A stretch of DNA of 37,324 nt from JBAPUB01 sp049282455 (GTDB taxonomy: Bacteria; Actinomycetota; Actinomycetes; JAHEKZ01), in the NCBI GenBank assembly GCA_049282455.1, contig JBAPUB010000191.1, positions 1 to 37,324 on the forward strand, in the 5' to 3' direction. Below, piece after piece: positions 33,101 to 37,324 of this stretch; position 1 is the first letter of the stretch; each line of letters opens with the position of its first letter. A program made the position numbers and the translations under genes. The notes beneath the pieces are model-generated. The model ran no database searches. It was not told where the DNA came from and was given only the letters and a program-made list of their open reading frames with translations.

Positions 33101-33340
33101 GGCACCACCGGTCGCCGCGGCGAACGACGGTACGAGGTCGTCGACTGGAAGACGGGTTCGACCAGTGCCGACCCCTTGCAGCTGGCCGTCTACCGGGTCG
33201 CGTGGGCCGAGCTTCACTCCGTGCCGGTCGACCAGGTCGACGCCGTGTTCTACGCCGTGGTCTCCGGTGAGGTCCAACGGTTCGAGGACCTGCCGGACCG
33301 GTCGGCCCTGTCGGCGTTGCTGCTGAGGGCTGCGCAGTGA
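30152..33340 (+). CDS. adnB: AdnB-like UvrD/RecB helicase-nuclease subunit
   Basis: This 1062-aa partner of AdnA has motor motifs AGAGSGKTS (residues 36-44), LTFTNKAAGEL, DEYQDTS, GDPFQAIYGWRGAS, MTVHKAKGLEW and YVAVTRARD. Its C-terminal nuclease domain has RGTEFHAWVEARF, GRIDAVYG and VVDWKTGS. Unlike AdnA it lacks the four-cysteine set, so only one nuclease module in the pair is a candidate Fe-S domain. In mycobacteria AdnB is the main translocating motor; that is family knowledge. GTG 30152 shares GTGA with the adnA stop, so the subunits are produced together. Confidence 0.92.
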   Translation: MTTITREALARLMGLPFTDEQWAAIAAPLEPGVVIAGAGSGKTSVMAARVVWLVANHGVAPEQVLGLTFTNKAAGELSTRVRRSLQAWASSGPQAHASGPSSLDVEPTVQTYHAYAARLLREHGLRLGIEPSVRLLADASRFQLADRVLRRVEGPFPAFDRSLATIVGDVLALDGELNEHLVSLDELTTFDVQLVTELSAVDQPTRDVAAVLSAARARLDLVRVVAEYRAEKRSRDLVDFGDQLAFAARLATTVPEVAVSERSTFRVVLLDEYQDTSIAQKQLLLGLFGDGHPVTAVGDPFQAIYGWRGASVSNIDRFPDEFLTAGGRAARRYQLGQNNRSGGHVLALANELAEPLREVHPGVSTLTPRDEVADKGQSVVGLFETYDDEVAWVADDIARRCADPDPSVASPGGIAVLVRVTSDIAAYHAALVDRGVPVQVVGLSGLLALPEVADVVATLNVLDDPTANPSLVRLLSGPRWRIGPRDLVLLGRRARELVAPPTLAERPGDVRDRDRALLDAVSGVDPTEVVSLVDAMADPGPAAFDPQALARFEAFTAELVTLRRHLGQPLDDVVHSVVSALGLSVEVGASTTDARAGDALASFLDVASSFVDLDADPSVRAFLAYLRAASRHDRGLDAALPTESDAVTLMTVHKAKGLEWSCVYLPNLTSGVFPSGRGRARWTTRPATLPFPLRGDAVDHPATPTWDNASLKTFASRCAELDSREELRLGYVAVTRARDTTVLTSHWWGPTQVNPRGASPYLVAAHAHVTANPTHGTVVSWIESPAHEANPALQSAAEYHWPAPLDESAFARRSAAADQVRAAAHGGPDLSIPSSLSVGDQEQLAEWDRDRVLLVDEIRRLNEPVRDVDIPASLTASQLVRLNSDPQGFARDIVRPLPRPPAPAARRGTEFHAWVEARFQRPALLDLDDLDAADSAPLDADLETLQSRFLAGPYADRVPLAVEAPFEVVIAGHPVRGRIDAVYGTTGRRGERRYEVVDWKTGSTSADPLQLAVYRVAWAELHSVPVDQVDAVFYAVVSGEVQRFEDLPDRSALSALLLRAAQ

Positions 33341-33349
33341 TCGGCAGCA

Positions 33350-33394
33350 CGCGGCGTCCGGTTTCGGTTCCCGGCCACGCCGCGGCCGTACGCT
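33350..33394 (+). promoter_or_regulatory. hairpin after adnB and leaderless -10 of nudC
   Basis: CGCGGCGT (33350-33357) and ACGCCGCG (33377-33384) form an 8-bp stem with a 19-nt loop, ending five bases before TACGCT (33389-33394). TACGCT is 7 nt from the nudC GTG. The stem may end adnB transcripts and also covers the upstream part of the nudC promoter. There is no T-tract. Confidence 0.5.
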
Positions 33395-33401
33395 GACCGG
33401 T

Positions 33402-34310
33402 GTGACCTCGCCGCCACCACGTCCTGCTCTGCCGACGCTGGCGAGGTCTGCCGTCGACCGGCTGGTCGAGCGCCGCGACGACCGTGAGTGGCTCGCCGCG
33501 GCCTGGGCCGATCCGCGCACGAGGGCGGTGGTCGTCGGTGACGGTCGCGTGTGCGTGACCGACGATCCACCACGACTCGACGCCGTCCCCACCGTCGAAG
33601 CACCAGTCGGTGAGCGCTACCTGCTCGGTGCTGACGCGGACGCGGTCGCCTGGTTCGCGGTTCGCGTCGACGACCCGGGAAGCTCGGCGGTGTCGCTGCG
33701 TGAGGTCGGGGCCCGACTGGATGACCGAGACGCCGGCCTCGCCGTTCACGCTGTCGCACTCGCGAACTGGCATGCGTCGCACACGCACTGTCCTCGGTGC
33801 GGAGCCGCGACGGAGCTGGTCGCGGCCGGAGCCCAGCGACGGTGCCCCGTCGACGAGTCGATGCACTTTCCGCGGACCGACCCAGCGATGATCGTGATCG
33901 TCACCGACGCTGAGGACCGGGCGCTGCTGGGACGACAGGCCGCCTGGCCGCCAGGCCGTTTCTCGACGCTCGCTGGCTTCGTCGAGCCCGGCGAAAGTGC
34001 CGAACGGGCAGTCGTGCGCGAGGTCGGCGAGGAGGCCGGGATCCTCGTCGACTCCGTCGAGTACCTCGGTTCGCAGCCGTGGCCGTTCCCGGCCTCCCTG
34101 ATGCTCGGGTTCCGCGCCCGGGCCGCGGCCTCGACGGATCCGGTCGTCGACGGCGTCGAGCTGTCCGAAGCCCGGTGGTTCACTCGCGAGGCGCTTGCGG
34201 CCGAGGTCTTGGCGGGGGTGGTGACTTTGCCGCCGGAGGTGTCGATCGCCCGGCGCCTGATCGAGCACTGGTTCGGTGGTCGAGTGGCCGTCGACCACGA
34301 CGTGCGCTGA
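33402..34310 (+). CDS. nudC: NAD(H) pyrophosphatase / NAD-decapping Nudix enzyme
   Basis: This 302-aa NudC-type Nudix hydrolase splits NADH to NMNH and AMP and, in known members, removes NAD caps from RNA. The Nudix box is GFVEPGESAERAVVREVGEE, and the family signature SQPWPFPASLM follows. The zinc ribbon has CPRC and a third Cys in RRCPVDESMHFPR, but where the fourth Cys is expected there is Asp, so zinc may be bound atypically or lost. GTG 33402 lies 7 nt after TACGCT and has no Shine-Dalgarno site. It ends 7 bp before a convergent gene. Confidence 0.93.
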   Translation: MTSPPPRPALPTLARSAVDRLVERRDDREWLAAAWADPRTRAVVVGDGRVCVTDDPPRLDAVPTVEAPVGERYLLGADADAVAWFAVRVDDPGSSAVSLREVGARLDDRDAGLAVHAVALANWHASHTHCPRCGAATELVAAGAQRRCPVDESMHFPRTDPAMIVIVTDAEDRALLGRQAAWPPGRFSTLAGFVEPGESAERAVVREVGEEAGILVDSVEYLGSQPWPFPASLMLGFRARAAASTDPVVDGVELSEARWFTREALAAEVLAGVVTLPPEVSIARRLIEHWFGGRVAVDHDVR

Positions 34311-34317
34311 ACGCTCG

Positions 34318-36366
34318 TCACGGACCTGGCGGCGTCAGCGTTCCTCGGTGGCCCAGGATCTCCAGCCATCGCACGAGCTGCCCGTGGAGCTCGTCGGCGC
34401 CGACGATCGGCGCGTCGATCGCCCAAGTGGCCGGATGAATCAGCATGCCCTTGTCCTGGGCACCTCCGAGGCCTCCGTGGCACCCGACGAGCCCTTCGAA
34501 GGCGGAGACCTCCTGCCGCGCCTCGTCCCACATCGAGTTCAGGTAGATGTCTGGTGCGTTGGGAAAGCGCGCCACTCGGCGGAAGTCCGCCGCCGCCTGC
34601 GGTCCGAACCGTTCGCGAGGGTCGACACCGTCCACCACGCCTTCGTCGAGGTAGTGCACGCCGTCCGACCCGACGACGACCACGCCCCGGGCACGGGACA
34701 GGACGACGATGAACGAGACTCCTGGGTGCTCGGCGAGGCCTGGGACGAGATCGGGGTAGTCGGCCGAGATCTCCTCCAGCGTCATCTGGTTGGGACGACG
34801 TGCGAACCAGACTGCGCCCAGGTTCCCCGACCCGACGACCACCAGCTCAGGTGCTTCCTCTGTCGGAACGGGCCCGCCCTCGGCGCTCAGGTCGACCGTT
34901 CCCTCACGCATCCGTCCACTCACCGCGGTTCGGGTCAGCCGGGCACCCATGCCGCTGCCACCGGCCGCGTCGGTGAGCAACGTGTTGATGGGTCCGTAGC
35001 TCTCGTCGTCTCCGACCATGCGCACCGACAGGTCGCCACCCATGAGCCGACGCACGAGGTCCTCCAACGGTTCGTACCGTTCAGCGAAGACCGCGCCCTG
35101 GCTCTGTCCGTGGTCGGAGAGCAGGACGAAGTGGTAGGGCCGCGGTGCTGACGCAGCGGCGAGCTCGAGCTGGCCGACGACCTGGTCCAGACCTGCCAGA
35201 GTGGCCAGCGACTCAGGTCGCGAGACGCCGGCGTGGTGCGCCACCTCGTAGTAGTCCAGGTAGTCCACATAGATGCTCTTGGCCCCACGCATCATCTGCT
35301 CGACCACGAGAACCGTGTTCATCTGCCGCTGCAGGACATTGGTTGCGGCTCTGAGGCCCACGTAGCTCCACGGTCGGTTCACGCGAGGTCGCAGATCGAG
35401 CCTGATCTCACGTCGAGCCTGGTACCGCTCCTTGACCATCTCGCCCAGGGCCAGGAAGAGCAGCCGGAAGAAGCCGTAGGGCGTGGCGAAGAACCCGGCG
35501 AAGTCCTGGGCTCGACCTGCGCCCTTCATGCCTTGTCGGCCCACTCCTGCCATGGTGAGCAACGCCACCGGTGCATCCCCGGTGAAGATGTTGGAGATGC
35601 TTGCTCCGTCGTCGGCGAGCAGCCCGCGACCGGTGGACAGCCTGTCCTCGATGAACGTGGCGTCGGGTGGACGGTTGGCCACCAGCAGCCGACCGGCCTC
35701 CCGGTCCCACCAGCGGAACGCAGGGATGCCGTCGTTGGACCCCATGAGGATGCCGGCCTGGCTCACCGGCGTCGTGGTCGGAACACGGACCTGCCACCCG
35801 GCGAGGGTGTGGGTACCCTCGCGGGTCCAGCGGCAGATCGTCGAGAGGTTCCCGGACTGGATGGCCCAGCGCATCAGTGGTTCGCTCACACCGTCGAGCT
35901 GGACGAACACCACTCCGGGGAGTGTGGACTCTGCGACGTCACGATGACGCTTGCGGGCAAAGGCCACGGCGCGGTGGACGAACTCCTTGTCCTGGTTGAC
36001 GCCCTGCGCCCACTGGCTGACCGTCAGTGTGAGCGAGAGCGCCAGGGACACGACGAAGGCCGTCCCCAGCCCCGAAAACGTCACGCCCGGGGCCAGCGAC
36101 AAGGCGATGAACACCACGACGGCTTCGAGGAAGACCGCCAGCAGAAAGATCCCCGCCCACCCCAGGTGCAGCGCCAGTCGTCTCAGGACGGGGCGCACCA
36201 CGGCCCCGACGAGGGCCATCAGTACGACGGCCCCGACTGCCTCGGCTGTTCCGTCGACGCTGAGGCCGGGCAGGAGCCAAGCCAGTGCCAGCAGAGTGGC
36301 GACGCCGACGACCAGCGAGACCATCGTCGAGACGACCGCGCCCAGCACATGTCGTCGGCTACGCAT
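34318..36366 (-). CDS. membrane-anchored alkaline-phosphatase-superfamily protein
   Basis: This 682-aa protein has four hydrophobic helices in the first ~130 residues (a small holin-like/YvlD-like membrane domain). A phosphodiesterase/nucleotide-pyrophosphatase-like domain follows, with VFVQLDGVSEPLM as the first metal motif, VDYLDYYEVAHHAG and LLSDHGQSQG for later metal ligands, and a C-terminal GCHGGLGG. It probably hydrolyses a phosphoester or phosphodiester at the membrane, substrate unknown. ATG 36366 overlaps the upstream gene by 8 bp; a GTG six codons earlier is also possible. Confidence 0.85.
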   Translation of the reverse strand: MRSRRHVLGAVVSTMVSLVVGVATLLALAWLLPGLSVDGTAEAVGAVVLMALVGAVVRPVLRRLALHLGWAGIFLLAVFLEAVVVFIALSLAPGVTFSGLGTAFVVSLALSLTLTVSQWAQGVNQDKEFVHRAVAFARKRHRDVAESTLPGVVFVQLDGVSEPLMRWAIQSGNLSTICRWTREGTHTLAGWQVRVPTTTPVSQAGILMGSNDGIPAFRWWDREAGRLLVANRPPDATFIEDRLSTGRGLLADDGASISNIFTGDAPVALLTMAGVGRQGMKGAGRAQDFAGFFATPYGFFRLLFLALGEMVKERYQARREIRLDLRPRVNRPWSYVGLRAATNVLQRQMNTVLVVEQMMRGAKSIYVDYLDYYEVAHHAGVSRPESLATLAGLDQVVGQLELAAASAPRPYHFVLLSDHGQSQGAVFAERYEPLEDLVRRLMGGDLSVRMVGDDESYGPINTLLTDAAGGSGMGARLTRTAVSGRMREGTVDLSAEGGPVPTEEAPELVVVGSGNLGAVWFARRPNQMTLEEISADYPDLVPGLAEHPGVSFIVVLSRARGVVVVGSDGVHYLDEGVVDGVDPRERFGPQAAADFRRVARFPNAPDIYLNSMWDEARQEVSAFEGLVGCHGGLGGAQDKGMLIHPATWAIDAPIVGADELHGQLVRWLEILGHRGTLTPPGP

Positions 36367-37129
36367 CGAAGGCCACCCGATCACCGGGCTTTGTGACCAG
36401 CACCTGGACGTCGAGCCCCAGTCTTTCGACGGCCGCTGCGAACTCGTGCGGTGGATCGTAGAGCCTCGACAGCTTCAGGCGGTGCATCCCTACCGGCGAG
36501 AGTGTGCCCCAGTGGATGGGGACGGCATAGCGAGGCTGAAGCATCGCAGCCGCCTCGGCTGCACGCGGGGGATCCAGATGGCCCGACCCGAGGTTGGGAC
36601 CCCAACCCCATACGGGGAGCAGGGCCACATCGAGCTCACCCGGGGCGACCAGATGGGCCATGCCGTCGAAGAGGTCGGTGTCGCCGGCAAAGTAGAGGCA
36701 CGCCGGGCCAGACGCGATGAGGTAACCCACCGCCAGCGCCTCGGGACCAAAAGGCTCGCGTCGTCCGCTGTGCGCCGCCATCGTCGCGGTGATCGTCATG
36801 GCCTCGTGCGTGAAGCTCTCGCCAGGTGCCAGCTCGACGACGTCGGCCAGGCCCTTGCGTCGCAGCCACGCCCCTGCGCCGGCCGGAGCGACGACCTGAC
36901 AGCCACTGCGCAGCGAGCGCAGTGAAGGCAGGTCCACGTGGTCGTGGTGCAGGTGAGACAGCAGGACGATGTCGACATCGGTGTAGCCACGAAGATCGGC
37001 CGCATGCGGCACCCGACGCAGGAATGTGGCCCCGCGGCGCAGCACCGGGTCGGTGATCAGCCGCACATCCTCGACTTCGAGCAGGACTGTCGAGTGACCG
37101 AGAAACGTCAGGTGTTCCGGCGTTGCCAC
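36359..37129 (-). CDS. metallo-beta-lactamase-fold hydrolase (UlaG/NAPE-PLD-like)
   Basis: This 256-aa MBL-fold protein has the metal signature SHLHHDHVD (His59, His61, Asp63, His64), a further His in MAAHSGRR, Asp in FAGDTDLF and a final His in PIHWGTL. GHSTVLLEV at the start and the overall size fit the UlaG/NAPE-PLD-like branch, which cleaves lactones or phosphodiesters. GTG 37129 lies 7 nt after TAGGCT (37142-37137), a leaderless pattern. The coupled downstream phosphatase suggests both act on related phosphodiester or lipid substrates; that is inference. Confidence 0.88.
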   Translation of the reverse strand: MATPEHLTFLGHSTVLLEVEDVRLITDPVLRRGATFLRRVPHAADLRGYTDVDIVLLSHLHHDHVDLPSLRSLRSGCQVVAPAGAGAWLRRKGLADVVELAPGESFTHEAMTITATMAAHSGRREPFGPEALAVGYLIASGPACLYFAGDTDLFDGMAHLVAPGELDVALLPVWGWGPNLGSGHLDPPRAAEAAAMLQPRYAVPIHWGTLSPVGMHRLKLSRLYDPPHEFAAAVERLGLDVQVLVTKPGDRVAFDA

Positions 37130-37142
37130 GGATCACAGCCTA
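37130..37142 (-). promoter_or_regulatory. leaderless -10 of the MBL/phosphatase operon
   Basis: On the minus strand TAGGCT (37142-37137) is followed by 7 nt and GTG 37129. The same hexamer precedes tetR. The mycoredoxin stop is only 29 bp upstream, so this promoter sits within the short gap between genes. Confidence 0.5.
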
Positions 37143-37170
37143 TTGACCGGGCGCGGGCACCCGAGGGGAC

Positions 37171-37324
37171 TCAGGCGGGCAGCGCGGAGAGCTTCTCCTG
37201 GACTTCGCGCAGCGACGGGTTGGTCAGGGTCGAGCCGTCGGCGAAGAGCAGTGTGGGAACCGTCTGGTTCCCCTCGTTGCGCTGCATCACGAACTCGGCT
37301 GCCTCGTCGTCGGCTTCGAGGTCG
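37171..37324 (-). CDS. mycoredoxin (glutaredoxin-fold), C-terminal part
   Basis: These are the last 50 residues of a glutaredoxin-like protein; the start and the CxxC active site are beyond the window. The visible NQTVPTLLFADGSTLTNPS contains the cis-Pro loop TVP and the GSTLTNPS segment typical of mycoredoxin-1, which uses mycothiol to reduce mixed disulfides. Position after nudC-region genes matches Rv3198A in M. tuberculosis (memory). The presence of a mycoredoxin implies a mycothiol-making actinomycete. Confidence 0.88.
   Translation of the reverse strand, partial: DLEADDEAAEFVMQRNEGNQTVPTLLFADGSTLTNPSLREVQEKLSALPA

Noticed and set aside
30545..33592. 1015-codon minus-strand frame
   Set aside because: It is antisense to adnB and the start of nudC, with no recognisable motif.

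Overview
The window is a GC-rich, tightly packed chromosomal segment from an actinomycete. The evidence is frequent GTG starts, many 4-bp ATGA/GTGA gene overlaps, very high G+C at third codon positions, and marker families such as DUF3107, DUF664-type DinB, a mycoredoxin and an AdnA/AdnB helicase-nuclease pair. From memory, the backbone order (ParA, RhlE-like DEAD helicase, ferritin-like protein, DUF3107, TetR, MoeZ, MGMT-like protein, AdnA, AdnB, NudC, mycoredoxin) matches the Mycobacterium tuberculosis region around Rv3198A-Rv3213c. No mycobacterium-specific gene is present, so I would not name a genus. No tRNA, rRNA, IS element or CRISPR array was seen.

Layout. 1-9835: the tail of a RecB-family nuclease, a SulP transporter coupled to an alpha/beta hydrolase, an orphan ParA with a zinc-ribbon partner, DinB, a DEAD-box RNA helicase with an Arg/Gly tail, a ferritin-like protein, DUF3107, TetR, a 59-aa acidic protein and an unrecognised 329-aa protein. 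9874-22322: an accessory-looking metabolic block. It holds a hydrolase, a choline/ethanolamine-kinase-like protein, a GcvT-fused FAD dehydrogenase, a FadR-type regulator, a GlnA4-like gamma-glutamyl ligase, an aldehyde dehydrogenase and an SDR, closed by a strong terminator. A 14-helix MFS transporter, a methyltransferase and a PuuD-like gamma-glutamyl hydrolase follow on the other strand. 22433-37324: the backbone resumes with MoeZ, a VOC protein, a flippase with an embedded kinase-like domain, an ATL-AdnA-AdnB operon, NudC, a membrane phosphatase, a metallo-beta-lactamase-fold protein and the end of a mycoredoxin.

How the genes work together. The metabolic block reads as a gamma-glutamylation route for an amino alcohol or methylated amine. 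The ligase caps the amine, the SDR and ALDH oxidise the alcohol to the acid, the hydrolase releases glutamate, and the FAD/GcvT enzyme could strip N-methyl groups onto folate. A direct-repeat/dyad array before the ligase is the best candidate operator for the adjacent FadR-type regulator. The ATL-AdnA-AdnB operon is for DNA repair.

A recurrent promoter architecture stands out. A TANNNT hexamer (TACGCT three times, TAGGCT twice) lies 6-8 nt before the start codon of many first-in-operon genes, which points to widespread leaderless transcripts.
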